DNA of 64,000 nt from Maribacter sp. 1_MG-2023. GTDB lineage: Bacteria > Bacteroidota > Bacteroidia > Flavobacteriales > Flavobacteriaceae. The notes below the pieces were generated by a model. The model saw nothing but the letters and a program-made list of their open reading frames with translations. It made no database searches and was not told the DNA's origin. Where the stretch lies: NCBI RefSeq assembly GCF_030547005.1, contig NZ_JAUOPN010000004.1, forward strand, positions 225,599 to 289,598. Reading direction: 5' to 3'. This document shows, one piece after another, positions 10,247 to 18,905 of this stretch. Positions within the stretch are counted from its first letter, which is position 1. The number at the start of each line of letters is the position of its first letter. The translations under genes and the position numbers were made by a program.

Positions 10247-10750
10247 ATGATAAAGACATATATAAAAAAGTTAAGTGTATTAACTGTAATCTTAATAACA
10301 TTCGGGTCGTGCGATTTAGAGCGGCTAGATTCAGCTCAAGAGGCAGCCGAAGGTGGTGGCACCTTAGACACTTTTACAGCCTATACCATAGATTCTACAG
10401 ACCCAATGGGATCCAATGTTTTTGGAAGAATCGTATTCTGGAAAACCGATTTAGAGCAAACATTGGTGCAGGTATCAATGTACAATACCATAGAGGACAC
10501 CTTTCACCCAGCAGTTATTATTGATGGAGCCGTTGGCGTTGGTACTACAGTTTTAACAACGTTAGATGATGTAGACGGATCTACTGGAGAACTTACTGAA
10601 AACAAGTTCTTTCTCATTACGGATACATCGTTTTACGACGGTCTAGAAACATTTGACGCACATGTAAGCATTGCATTGAGCACAGACGATGACACTGTTG
10701 TTGCCGAAGGAAATATAGGTGCCAATGCTACGCCGGTAGATTCAAACTAG
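10247..10750 (+). CDS. Lipoprotein with CHRD-like domain
   Basis: A 167-residue secreted lipoprotein. The signal peptide ends in the lipobox TFGSC, and the acylated Cys is about residue 23. The remainder resembles a degenerate CHRD domain: GRIVFWKTDLEQTLVQVSMY, a FHPAVI segment where CHRD proteins have HPAHIH, then LDDVDGSTGELTEN and DAHVSIALSTDDDTVVAEG, matching the usual order. The His-rich centre is largely lost. It lies 28 bases after the TonB receptor and 28 bases before the aminotransferase, and is surely co-transcribed. A role as the receptor's surface partner is an inference. Confidence 0.72.
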   Translation: MIKTYIKKLSVLTVILITFGSCDLERLDSAQEAAEGGGTLDTFTAYTIDSTDPMGSNVFGRIVFWKTDLEQTLVQVSMYNTIEDTFHPAVIIDGAVGVGTTVLTTLDDVDGSTGELTENKFFLITDTSFYDGLETFDAHVSIALSTDDDTVVAEGNIGANATPVDSN

Positions 10751-10778
10751 AAAATTTTTAACTTAAATATAGCACAGT

Positions 10779-11969
10779 ATGAAAACAAATGTAAACAGAA
10801 GAGATTGGCTTAAAAAAGGCGTTCTCACAGCAGCAGGTGTAATGGCTGCACCTTATTTGACCTATGGGGCTTTCCCATCACAACCTATTGCATTAGATGC
10901 AAAAGGAAACATACCGTACACTCCGTTTTTTAAAGAGTATTTACCATATGCACCAACGCAACCTCTAGAGCTTGCGGCGAAATTAAATGCAAACGAAAAT
11001 CCTTATGGTCCATCACCAATGGCTGTTTCTGCAATGCAGGAATATGCACCAAAAGGAAACCGATATGCTTGGAAAGAGTTGTATCAGTTGATGGATAAAA
11101 TCGCAGTTGAAGAAGGTGTCAAGCAAGAGAATATTATGATGGGTCCTGGTTCATCTGATCTATTGGAAAAAACGGCAATGGTATTCTTTCAAAATGGAGG
11201 AAATATTGTTTCTGCAGACCCAGCATATATGTCACTGATCAAAGTTGCAGAAGCTACAGGGGCAACATGGAAACCGATTCCGCTTAAAAAAGATTGGTCT
11301 CACGATTTAGCAGCAATGGAAGCAGCTGTTGATGATGAAACGAAGTTGGTTTATATCTGTAACCCTAATAACCCAACAGGTAGTATGACAGATCATGCAG
11401 AACTGATTGATTTCTGTTCTCGTGTATCTGAAAAGACTCCGATTTTTGTTGATGAAGCTTACTTAGGCTTTTTAGACGATGCCGCTAAAAAGAGTATGGT
11501 TTCGCTTATCAACGAAGGCAAAAATGTAATCATTGCGCGTACGTTCTCTAAAATACAAGGTATGGCAGGTTTACGTGTTGGTTACGTAGTTGCCCAACCA
11601 GAAACTTTAGACATCATACAAAAAATTACACGTGGTGGTATGGGTATATCGCTACCATCTGTTTATGCTGCAATGGCAAGTATGGAGGATATTGCTTTTA
11701 AAGATAAATCTAGAAAATTGAATAAAGAATGTAGGGAATATGTGTATGAAAATCTTGATAGATTAGGTTTCGAATATGTGCCTTCATCTACAAGTTTTAT
11801 CATTTTCCCAATTGAAATGGACGGTAAACCTTTCTTAGAAAAAATGACCGCCGAAGGTGTTGGTGTGCGAGCTTTTGAAATCTATGGTAAAAACTGGTGC
11901 AGAGTAAGCATGGGTACTATGGACGAGATGAAGTTGTTTACAGCTGCCCTTGAAAAAGTGCTAGTTTAA
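10779..11969 (+). CDS. Tat-exported HisC-like PLP-dependent aminotransferase
   Basis: A class I/II (fold type I) aminotransferase of the histidinol-phosphate aminotransferase group, 396 residues. It carries a twin-arginine signal (NRRDWLKKGVL followed by a hydrophobic AAGVMAAPYL), implying folding with PLP in the cytoplasm and then export. KLNANENPYGPSP is the HisC-type substrate segment, YICNPNNPTGS and VDEAYLGF are the PLP-pocket motifs, and Lys258 in TFSKIQGMAGLRVGYV is the Schiff-base lysine. It sits in an operon with the TonB receptor and lipoprotein, not with his genes, so histidine biosynthesis is unlikely. The physiological substrate is unknown. Confidence 0.9.
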   Translation: MKTNVNRRDWLKKGVLTAAGVMAAPYLTYGAFPSQPIALDAKGNIPYTPFFKEYLPYAPTQPLELAAKLNANENPYGPSPMAVSAMQEYAPKGNRYAWKELYQLMDKIAVEEGVKQENIMMGPGSSDLLEKTAMVFFQNGGNIVSADPAYMSLIKVAEATGATWKPIPLKKDWSHDLAAMEAAVDDETKLVYICNPNNPTGSMTDHAELIDFCSRVSEKTPIFVDEAYLGFLDDAAKKSMVSLINEGKNVIIARTFSKIQGMAGLRVGYVVAQPETLDIIQKITRGGMGISLPSVYAAMASMEDIAFKDKSRKLNKECREYVYENLDRLGFEYVPSSTSFIIFPIEMDGKPFLEKMTAEGVGVRAFEIYGKNWCRVSMGTMDEMKLFTAALEKVLV

Positions 11970-11977
11970 GTTTGAAT

Positions 11978-12046
11978 TAGTCCAGGAGTTGAAAGAACGG
12001 ATAATTGCCTTGACACAAAAATCCTGAATTCAACTCCTACGGACTA
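11978..12046. repeat. Long inverted repeat between the aminotransferase and permease genes
   Basis: The left arm is TAGTCC (11978-11983) plus AGGAGTTGAA (11984-11993). The right arm is TTCAACTCCT (12029-12038), a two-base bulge, then GGACTA (12041-12046). The 16-bp stem encloses a loop of about 35 bases. No T-run follows, so it is not a textbook terminator. It could be an mRNA processing or attenuating structure between the two co-directional genes. Confidence 0.7.
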
Positions 12047-12087
12047 TTCATAATTCATCTATCTACTCAAACCAAAACACTCGAAAA

Positions 12088-13275
12088 ATGAATTTTGCAC
12101 TACAAAAAACCCTCGAATTAATACTTATAATAGGTCTTGGTGTACTTCTACAAAAAAAAGTAGCCAAGCAAGATTTAAAAGGTGTTAAAGTCCTTATTCT
12201 AAGTGTGGCGTTACCAGCGACTATTTTCGTTGCCCTCTTAAAAATAGAACTTAATGGAACCTTATTGGTTTTTCCGTTAGCAGCCTTAACTTTTAATCTT
12301 CTCATGTTATTAGCCACCAAATACTTTTTGGCAGCATCTTTACATAAAGAGGAAAAGAGTAAAAAACGGACCTTGATGATGCTTTTACCATCTACTGCAC
12401 CTGGTCTTTCTTGCTTTCCATTTATTGTAGCATACTTAGGTGATGATACCTTGGCCTTAGCTGCACTTGCAGATATTGGAAATAAAATATTTGTTCTGAT
12501 ACTTCTTTACATGCTAGCCATGCATTGGTATAGAAAAAATGCTGTTGTAGAAAAACAAGAATCTTCTTCAGCCAAATTAAAAGGACTGTTCATTTCTTTA
12601 ATAAATGAACCTATAAACATAGTCATCGTAGTAGGTTTACTAATGTTAGGCTTCGGTTTGGACCTTTCTTCTTTACCTACATTCTTTCAAAACACAGCTT
12701 TGAGCATTAAAGATTTAATGACACCGTTAGTACTATTATTTATTGGTATGGCGGTTAGAATCAATAAAGGAGAGTTTAAATTGATCATTTCTATGCTGTT
12801 TCGTAGAATGGGGCTTGCATTTTTATTGAGCGGTCTTTTTGCATATACCATACCCGCTTTAACTCCGGCAATGATTTTACTATTAGTGGTATTCCCACAA
12901 AGTGCATGTAGCTTTTGGCCATTTGCCCATATGAGTGCCATACAGTCAATGGAAGAGAAAGATGAACAACCCAACCCTACTTTTGATGTTAACTTCGGAT
13001 TAAACATTTTAGCATGTTCACTACCATTTTCAACACTACTAATTATAGGTATATTTTCATTTAGCGATTACTTTATTAATCCGATAACGTTGCTTGGGTT
13101 AGGCGCAATTATTTTAGCGATATCCTTTGCTCCAGACATTTTCAAAACAACCAGTTTCAGAGCAGATAGAGAGCGTAAAATTGCACGAAAAAAATTAAAA
13201 AAGAAATCTAAAATGACCATTGCAAAAGGTAATTATGAAGACGAGAAAACTTTGAACGAAGCAAAAGCCAGCTAA
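12088..13275 (+). CDS. AEC-type permease (auxin efflux carrier-like family)
   Basis: An inner-membrane transporter of 395 residues with about ten hydrophobic segments in two halves separated by a basic loop (YRKNAVVEKQESSSAKLKG), as in the AEC/BART family. The C-terminus is a very basic cytoplasmic tail (RADRERKIARKKLKKKSK). The start is the ATG at 12088. It follows the aminotransferase on the same strand after a 118-base gap holding a long inverted repeat, and ends three bases before the convergent GH109-like gene. Members move small organic acids or amino acids; the substrate here is unknown. Confidence 0.75.
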   Translation: MNFALQKTLELILIIGLGVLLQKKVAKQDLKGVKVLILSVALPATIFVALLKIELNGTLLVFPLAALTFNLLMLLATKYFLAASLHKEEKSKKRTLMMLLPSTAPGLSCFPFIVAYLGDDTLALAALADIGNKIFVLILLYMLAMHWYRKNAVVEKQESSSAKLKGLFISLINEPINIVIVVGLLMLGFGLDLSSLPTFFQNTALSIKDLMTPLVLLFIGMAVRINKGEFKLIISMLFRRMGLAFLLSGLFAYTIPALTPAMILLLVVFPQSACSFWPFAHMSAIQSMEEKDEQPNPTFDVNFGLNILACSLPFSTLLIIGIFSFSDYFINPITLLGLGAIILAISFAPDIFKTTSFRADRERKIARKKLKKKSKMTIAKGNYEDEKTLNEAKAS

Positions 13276-13278
13276 GAC

Positions 13279-14631
13279 TTAATAGGTTTCTTTCATCCAA
13301 TTATAAGGAGTTCTTTTCATCCAAAGGCCTCGAGTAAAATCAGGAAAATCTTGAGGCTCACCGTTATTCGCAATAGAAAGTTCAGAAAGTGGTGTTACCG
13401 CACTCCACGCCGCAGCATCATAAGCATCTAAAGGCGGTGCAATATTTTGCTTTGCTGATTCTACAAACGAATTCAATACAAAAAAGTCCATTCCGCCATG
13501 ACCGGCATTCAATGCATATTCTCCGTATTTTTTCCAAAGTGGATGATCATACGTATCTAACCAGGGCTGAGCATCATCCCATTGATGAGGTTCTGATTTT
13601 CCTTCCACATAAATTCGACTACCGTCTACTTCCCAGAGTCCGTTAGCACCTTGCGCACGAAATCCTAAAGAGTAAGGTCTTGGCAAATTACAATCGTGAG
13701 TAATGATAATAGTTTCTCCGTTAGCAGTATCAATAGTAGAGGTAATAACATCACCTTGTTTAAACTTCACTTTTGCATTCGGATGTTCTTCACCACCTTC
13801 TTTAACAATATAATTATGCAACCCAATACCTTTTGAAGCATGCGAGGTCATTGACATAAAACGATTACCATGATTAACATCTGCCATTACTGCAATAGGT
13901 CCTAAACCATGGGTTGGGTATACATCTGCATTACGTTTTACCGAATGCTCGGTACGCCATTTAGACTCCGATATTCCTTTCTCACCAAACTCCACCCCTT
14001 TTCCATAAGCCGTTTTACCATCATTGAATTTTACATGTCGCAAATCATGCTGATAGCCACATCTATAATGCACCATTTCGCCAAATATATTTTGCTTTAC
14101 CATATTCAGCACCGCCAAAACATCTCTACGATAATTCACGTTTTCTAAAATCATCATATGGGTACCTGTACGCTCATGTGTATTTACCAGATCCCAACAT
14201 TCTTCTAAGGTATTAGATGCAGATACTTCTACCCCTGCATATTTACCAGCCTCCATAGCATCGACCGTCATACGGGTATGCCATAACCAAGGTGTAGCAA
14301 TAATAACGGCATCAACATCTGGCAACGCCAAAAGGTTCTTATAATCTAATTCATTTGCTCCAAATACTTTTGGGGTTTTACCCATAGCATCGGCAATGTG
14401 CTTTTTAGCAATAGTTATTCTATCGGCATCAACATCACAAATAGCGGTAACATTCACATCTTTTCTAAGCAGTAAATTCTGTAAGTGGTTTGTACCTCTC
14501 AAGCCTACACCTATTAAACCAACATTAAGTTTATCGGCAGCACTAAAACTATTATGAGCAAAACCAGGCACTGCAAATAGTCCCATACCTGCTATTGATG
14601 TATTCTTAATAAAATTTCTTCTTGATGCCAT
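13279..14631 (-). CDS. Tat-exported GH109-like protein (Gfo/Idh/MocA fold; alpha-N-acetylgalactosaminidase family)
   Basis: 450 residues with a twin-arginine signal (SRRNFIKNTSIAGMG). The Rossmann start is NVGLIGVGLRGTNHLQNLL. The middle contains the string typical of NAD-dependent GH109 glycosidases: WHTRMTVDAMEAGKYAGVEV, then ECWDLVNTHERTG and MMILENVNYRRDVLAVLNMV, and GYQHDLRHVKF. Near the end GHGGMDFFVLNSFVESAK matches the conserved His region. Family members cleave N-acetylhexosamines by an NAD+-assisted elimination mechanism. Whether this one is a glycosidase or a related dehydrogenase cannot be told from sequence. It is on the minus strand, alone, with its promoter side facing the nucleotidyltransferase gene. 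Confidence 0.83.
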   Translation of the reverse strand: MASRRNFIKNTSIAGMGLFAVPGFAHNSFSAADKLNVGLIGVGLRGTNHLQNLLLRKDVNVTAICDVDADRITIAKKHIADAMGKTPKVFGANELDYKNLLALPDVDAVIIATPWLWHTRMTVDAMEAGKYAGVEVSASNTLEECWDLVNTHERTGTHMMILENVNYRRDVLAVLNMVKQNIFGEMVHYRCGYQHDLRHVKFNDGKTAYGKGVEFGEKGISESKWRTEHSVKRNADVYPTHGLGPIAVMADVNHGNRFMSMTSHASKGIGLHNYIVKEGGEEHPNAKVKFKQGDVITSTIDTANGETIIITHDCNLPRPYSLGFRAQGANGLWEVDGSRIYVEGKSEPHQWDDAQPWLDTYDHPLWKKYGEYALNAGHGGMDFFVLNSFVESAKQNIAPPLDAYDAAAWSAVTPLSELSIANNGEPQDFPDFTRGLWMKRTPYNWMKETY

Positions 14632-14720
14632 GCGATGTGAATTTTATGAACTCTGAATTTATAAAAAGTTACCGACCCATATTAACTTATCATCAATTAT
14701 AATGAGGATACCACCGATAA

Positions 14721-14754
14721 TTTGTACGAATTTTAATCACATTCGCTATTTTTG
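14721..14754 (+). promoter_or_regulatory. Flavobacterial promoter of the nucleotidyltransferase gene
   Basis: TTTG at 14721-14724 and TATTTTTG at 14747-14754 match the Bacteroidota TTTG / TAnnTTTG consensus, with a 22-base spacer. Transcription would begin about ten bases before the ATG at 14775. Confidence 0.6.
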
Positions 14755-14774
14755 CGCTGTAAATACAGAAAATT

Positions 14775-15653
14775 ATGACATTACTTTTAATGGCTGCCGG
14801 TAGCGGTAGTAGATATGGAAAGCTTAAACAATTTGATGATTTAGGTCCTAATGGCGAGTTTTTAATGGAGTTTGCCATTTATGACGCCATCCAAAATAAT
14901 TTTGAGCAAATTGTAGTTATTACAAAAAAAGAGAACGTTTCTTTTTTAGAAGAGCACCTTTCTAAAAGAATACCTATTACTATAAAATTAAATGTTCTTG
15001 CCCAAGAACTTACAGATTTACCTGACGGAGTTACGTTTACTGGTGAGCGCAAGAAACCATGGGGTACGGCACATGCAGTTTGGACCGCAAGAAAAGTAAT
15101 CGACGGACCATTTGTAGTTCTTAACGCTGATGATTTTTACGGACAATCTGCTTATAAGAAAGCAGCTGATTTCATGAAATCTAATGATGAAGCTTATGCT
15201 CTTTTAGGATACACTTTAAAAGACACTTTATCTGAACACGGTTCTGTCTCTAGAGGTGTTTGTGAAGTAAACGGAGATTATTTAGTTTCTGTTCAAGAGC
15301 GTTTAAAATTGGTTCAAAAAGAGAACAACATTATTGATGAAGATACCAACCTAGAATTTACTGGTGATGAACAAGCTAGTATGAATTTTTGGGTATGTAG
15401 GCCTTCAATCTTTGATAAAATAGAATCTGAATTCAGAATTTTCTTGAAAGACGATGATCGTATTGCTAACAGCGAATTATACATTCCTTTAATGATACAA
15501 GAAATGTTACAAGCAAAAGAAATCGAAGTAAAATGTATACCTTCTGGTGGAGACTGGTTTGGTGTAACTTATGCAAGTGATAAAGAAAAAGCAATGAATA
15601 GTTTAAAAGAAAAATCTGAATCAGGTAAATACCCTGCTCCTATTTGGAAATAA
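14775..15653 (+). CDS. Sugar-phosphate nucleotidyltransferase family protein
   Basis: A 292-residue nucleotidyltransferase (GT-A like Rossmann fold). The NTP-binding signature is at the very N-terminus (LLMAAGSGSRYGKLKQFDDL), confirming the start. VLNADDFYGQSAY is the Mg-binding Asp region, and GYTLKDTLSEHGSVSRGV matches a substrate loop. It ends with EVKCIPSGGDWFGVTYASDK. Such enzymes activate sugar-1-phosphates, but the nucleotide and sugar cannot be named. It is single-gene, with its own promoter and a strong terminator. Confidence 0.85.
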   Translation: MTLLLMAAGSGSRYGKLKQFDDLGPNGEFLMEFAIYDAIQNNFEQIVVITKKENVSFLEEHLSKRIPITIKLNVLAQELTDLPDGVTFTGERKKPWGTAHAVWTARKVIDGPFVVLNADDFYGQSAYKKAADFMKSNDEAYALLGYTLKDTLSEHGSVSRGVCEVNGDYLVSVQERLKLVQKENNIIDEDTNLEFTGDEQASMNFWVCRPSIFDKIESEFRIFLKDDDRIANSELYIPLMIQEMLQAKEIEVKCIPSGGDWFGVTYASDKEKAMNSLKEKSESGKYPAPIWK

Positions 15654-15676
15654 GACTTTCGTTAGTATAAATTAAG

Positions 15677-15709
15677 ACCCATTAGATATTCATTTAATGG
15701 GTTTTTTTA
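15677..15709 (+). terminator. Rho-independent terminator after the nucleotidyltransferase gene
   Basis: A perfect 8-bp stem, ACCCATTA (15677-15684) with TAATGGGT (15695-15702), is followed by a run of T to 15709. Confidence 0.88.
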
Positions 15710-15731
15710 TACTTCAAAATGATATAAACTA

Positions 15732-15765
15732 AAAAGAGTCCGATCTTAACAGAACGGACTCTTTT
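15732..15765 (+). terminator. Second hairpin, bidirectional terminator-like
   Basis: A perfect 11-bp stem: AAAAGAGTCCG (15732-15742) with CGGACTCTTTT (15755-15765), loop of 12. The A/T arms provide a short T-run in either direction. It backs up the preceding terminator and insulates the DUF7009-like gene. Confidence 0.7.
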
Positions 15766-15890
15766 ACGAGAACACTATATGAAAATGAAAAAATTTTAAT
15801 TCGTTTTTTATTACACTGTAAATGTACAGGTAAGGTTAAGTATTAGAAACAAATTGATGTCAACTGCTTATTTTTTGTTGTCAGATGGTC

Positions 15891-15898
15891 TATTTTTG
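15891..15898 (+). promoter_or_regulatory. Candidate -7 element for the DUF7009-like gene
   Basis: TATTTTTG matches TAnnTTTG, 21 bases before the ATG at 15920. The upstream TTG candidates are closer than the usual 17-23 bases, so the -33 box is uncertain. Confidence 0.42.
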
Positions 15899-15919
15899 TT
15901 GTGAACTGAATTTATAGCT

Positions 15920-16285
15920 ATGAAAATTAGAATAAAAGGTGATTCCGTTAGGTTTCGACTAACCCAATCAGAAGTTAAATCGCTTTCTACAAACGGCGAG
16001 ATTTACGACAGTACTAATTTTGGAAGTCAAGTATTCAGTTACGGAGTTATTCTAAAAAGTAATGCCGAGCAATTACATATTAGCTTTGAGAACAATCGAG
16101 TTATTTTAGAAATGCCAGAAGCTGTAGGTAAGGTATGGTTTGAAAATGATATTATCACCTATGACCACACGATGAAAACAACGGCTGGCAACAAACTTTA
16201 CTTACTTCTAGAAAAAGATTTTACCTGTCTTGACAATACCATTGAAGATCAATCTGACAATTACCCAAACCCTAAGTTGAGTTAA
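15920..16285 (+). CDS. DUF7009-like conserved protein
   Basis: A 121-residue cytoplasmic protein beginning MKIRIKGDSVRFRLTQSEV, with YLLLEKDFTCLDNTIEDQSD near its end. I recall this pattern (an N-terminal 'RIKG.S.R.RLTQSEV' and a C-terminal 'CLD..EDQSDNYPNP') from the Bacteroidota family DUF7009; the function is unknown. It has a single Cys near the C-terminus. It is 83 bases upstream of the FdhF/YdeP molybdoenzyme on the same strand, which suggests a maturation or accessory role, but only by position. Confidence 0.75.
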   Translation: MKIRIKGDSVRFRLTQSEVKSLSTNGEIYDSTNFGSQVFSYGVILKSNAEQLHISFENNRVILEMPEAVGKVWFENDIITYDHTMKTTAGNKLYLLLEKDFTCLDNTIEDQSDNYPNPKLS

Positions 16286-16368
16286 AATCAAGTCTATTTC
16301 GTCATTTTCAAGTCAGTTTTAATGAATTTGATTGCTGTCTTTACTTTTACATTTACTAAGTTTAGCGT

Positions 16369-18666
16369 ATGGATGCAAAAACCGAACGCAACGTTTCATT
16401 TAGAGGATCAGAAGAATTTCTTGACATAGAAATAAAAGACCCCATTACTCATGCCGCAGGGTATCTCGGTGTTCGTGAAGCTTTAAAACATACTTTTAAA
16501 GAAATGGGCGTTCTTAGATCCATGCGAACGTTGCTTAGCATGAATCAGAAAGACGGTTTCGATTGCCCAAGTTGCGCATGGCCTGATCCAGAACATCCAT
16601 CACCAGTAGCCGAATATTGCGAAAATGGGGCTAAAGCCTTAGGCGATGAAGCTACCACAGAAAAAATTGACGCCAGCTTCTTTCTAAAGAACTCGGTTGA
16701 AGAATTGTCTCAATTAACCGACTACGAACTCAACAAATTTGGGCGTTTAGTAGAACCATTGATTTTAAAATCTGGCAGTGTTCATTATGAGCCTATCTCT
16801 TGGCAAGCTGCTTTTGATTTAATTGCATCAGAATTAAAAAAAATAAATAATCCGGATGAGGCTATTTTCTATACCTCTGGTAGGTCTAGTAACGAGGCAG
16901 CCTTTTTATACGGTATGTTTGCCCGTGCTTTAGGTACCAATAATTTACCCGATTGCTCTAATATGTGCCATGAAAGTAGCGGTGTTGCATTAGGCGAAAC
17001 TTTAGGTATAGGTAAAGGATCTACAACTTTAGAGGATCTTTACGAAGCAGAGGTCATTTTAATTGCCGGTCAAAACCCGGGTACCAATCACCCTAGAATG
17101 TTATCTGCATTAGAAAAATGCAAACAGAATGGCGGTAAGGTGATAAGCATTAATCCGCTTGAGGAATCTGGATTGGTAAATTTTAAAAATCCGCAACATC
17201 TTGGCGGATGGATCGGTGGTGGCGAAGACATGGCAGATATTCATTTGCCGGTCAACATCAACCAAGACATCCCTTTGGTAAAATTGATTCTTAAGAAATT
17301 AGGTGCTTTAGATGAACAATCACAAGATGTATTTGACCACGCATTTATCGAAAAATATACTGACGGATATGAATCATTAATTACTGATCTCAAGAATTAT
17401 TCATCCGAAGAACTATTAGCGCAAACAGGCGTATCCGAAGAAAAAATTAATGAAACTGTATCGTTATTAGCAAGCAAATCTAAAATTATAGTGTGTTGGG
17501 CAATGGGGCTTACACAACATAAAAACGGCGTAGAGAATATTAGAGAATTTATAAACCTTCTTTTATTAAAAGGCGCAATAGGCAAACCTAATGCTGGGAC
17601 ATGCCCTGTACGTGGTCATAGTAATGTACAAGGCGACCGTAGTGTTGGTATTCAACATTTTGTTGATAAGGCAATGAACGAACGTATTAAAGAGCATTTA
17701 GGTTTTACACCACCAGATCACGAAGGTGTAGATGTGGTAGGCACCTTGAAAGCTATGTACGAAGGCAAAGCCAAAGTATTTATGTGCCTTGGTGGTAATT
17801 TTTTAATGGCGGCTTCTGACACCGAATACACTGCAAAAGGTTTACAAAATTGCGACCTTACCGTACAGGTCAGTACCAAATTGAACCGAACTCATTTAAT
17901 TACTGGTAAAACAGCCCTAATTCTCCCTACTATAGGTAGGTCAGAGAAAGATATGAAAGACGGTAAACCTCGTCATTTTACGGTAGAAAATAGTATGGGT
18001 CGTGTAAAACGCTCTAAAGGAATTCTAAAACCTGCTGCTGACACTATAATGAGCGAACCAGAGATTATCGCAAATATGGGACATGCGTATTTTGGAGACA
18101 ACCATTCTATGAACTGGAAGGCTTTAGGTAATGATTATGAATTGATCAGAACCCAGATAGATCAAGTTGCCAAAGGATTCAGTAAAACAGAAGAACGTTC
18201 TGTTGGTGCTGGTTACTACTTACCAAATAATGTACGTGAGTTAGATTTTAGCATGCTGCCTAACGGAAAAGCACAATTTTCGGTCAATAAATTACCCGAG
18301 CACAAATTGGCTAAAGATGAGTACATGTTAATGACCATACGTTCTCATGATCAATTCAACACCACCATTTACGGGTTAGATGATCGCTATAGAGGTGTCT
18401 ATAATGCAAGACGTGTCATTTTTATGAATACCAATGACATGAAAGCCATCGGGCTCAAAAAATTAGATGTGGTCGATATTACCAGCACTTATGATGACCA
18501 GATTAGAACTGCTCATAATTTTAAGGTAGTACCGTACAATATACCATCAGGGAATTTGGCATCTTATTTTCCTGAAACCAATGTATTGGTACCCTACAAT
18601 CATTTTGCCGACAGAAGTAAAACACCTATTAGTAAGTCAGTTAAGGTGAGATTGGTAAAAAAATAG
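16369..18666 (+). CDS. FdhF/YdeP family molybdopterin oxidoreductase
   Basis: A 765-residue bis-MGD-type oxidoreductase related to formate dehydrogenase alpha subunits of the YdeP class. The N-terminal GFDCPSCAWPDPEH is typical of this class and does not form the full 4Fe-4S Cys motif of true FdhF. Then come a molybdopterin domain (IFYTSGRSSNEAAFLYG, NMCHESSGVALGETLG, IAGQNPGTNHPRML) and a C-terminal dinucleotide-binding domain (LMTIRSHDQFNTTIYG). The Cys of NMCHESS is at the metal-ligand position. E. coli YdeP is linked to acid resistance; the substrate is unknown. It probably shares a transcript with the DUF7009-like gene. Confidence 0.9.
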   Translation: MDAKTERNVSFRGSEEFLDIEIKDPITHAAGYLGVREALKHTFKEMGVLRSMRTLLSMNQKDGFDCPSCAWPDPEHPSPVAEYCENGAKALGDEATTEKIDASFFLKNSVEELSQLTDYELNKFGRLVEPLILKSGSVHYEPISWQAAFDLIASELKKINNPDEAIFYTSGRSSNEAAFLYGMFARALGTNNLPDCSNMCHESSGVALGETLGIGKGSTTLEDLYEAEVILIAGQNPGTNHPRMLSALEKCKQNGGKVISINPLEESGLVNFKNPQHLGGWIGGGEDMADIHLPVNINQDIPLVKLILKKLGALDEQSQDVFDHAFIEKYTDGYESLITDLKNYSSEELLAQTGVSEEKINETVSLLASKSKIIVCWAMGLTQHKNGVENIREFINLLLLKGAIGKPNAGTCPVRGHSNVQGDRSVGIQHFVDKAMNERIKEHLGFTPPDHEGVDVVGTLKAMYEGKAKVFMCLGGNFLMAASDTEYTAKGLQNCDLTVQVSTKLNRTHLITGKTALILPTIGRSEKDMKDGKPRHFTVENSMGRVKRSKGILKPAADTIMSEPEIIANMGHAYFGDNHSMNWKALGNDYELIRTQIDQVAKGFSKTEERSVGAGYYLPNNVRELDFSMLPNGKAQFSVNKLPEHKLAKDEYMLMTIRSHDQFNTTIYGLDDRYRGVYNARRVIFMNTNDMKAIGLKKLDVVDITSTYDDQIRTAHNFKVVPYNIPSGNLASYFPETNVLVPYNHFADRSKTPISKSVKVRLVKK

Positions 18667-18905
18667 TTAACTAATATTTTACTGACATTCAAATACTTAA
18701 CAATCTGGTAACTCAAAAATAAGTTAGTAGTAACCTTATTATAAACTTATTATTCGAATCTTTACGGTCATATGTTTCAGTGCATGAAATCTATTGAATT
18801 GACCGTTTTCTCAAATACCCTTCTTGCATATAATAACAAGTTGGAGGTCAATCTACCCTTATTTCGTATATCAAAATTATCAGGTAAGAAACCTCCAATC
18901 ATTTT

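Noticed and set aside
10779..11969. hisC of histidine biosynthesis
   Set aside because: It has a Tat signal and sits in a receptor operon away from any his genes, so the biosynthetic role and symbol were not assigned.
16332..16364. Promoter TTG-22-TAAGTTTA directly before the FdhF/YdeP gene
   Set aside because: The start site would fall on the ATG itself and the -7 box is off consensus; co-transcription with the DUF7009-like gene is simpler.
18717..18760. Inverted repeat AATAAGTT / AACTTATT as terminator after the molybdoenzyme gene
   Set aside because: All A/T stem with a 20-base loop and no T-run; likely chance in AT-rich DNA.
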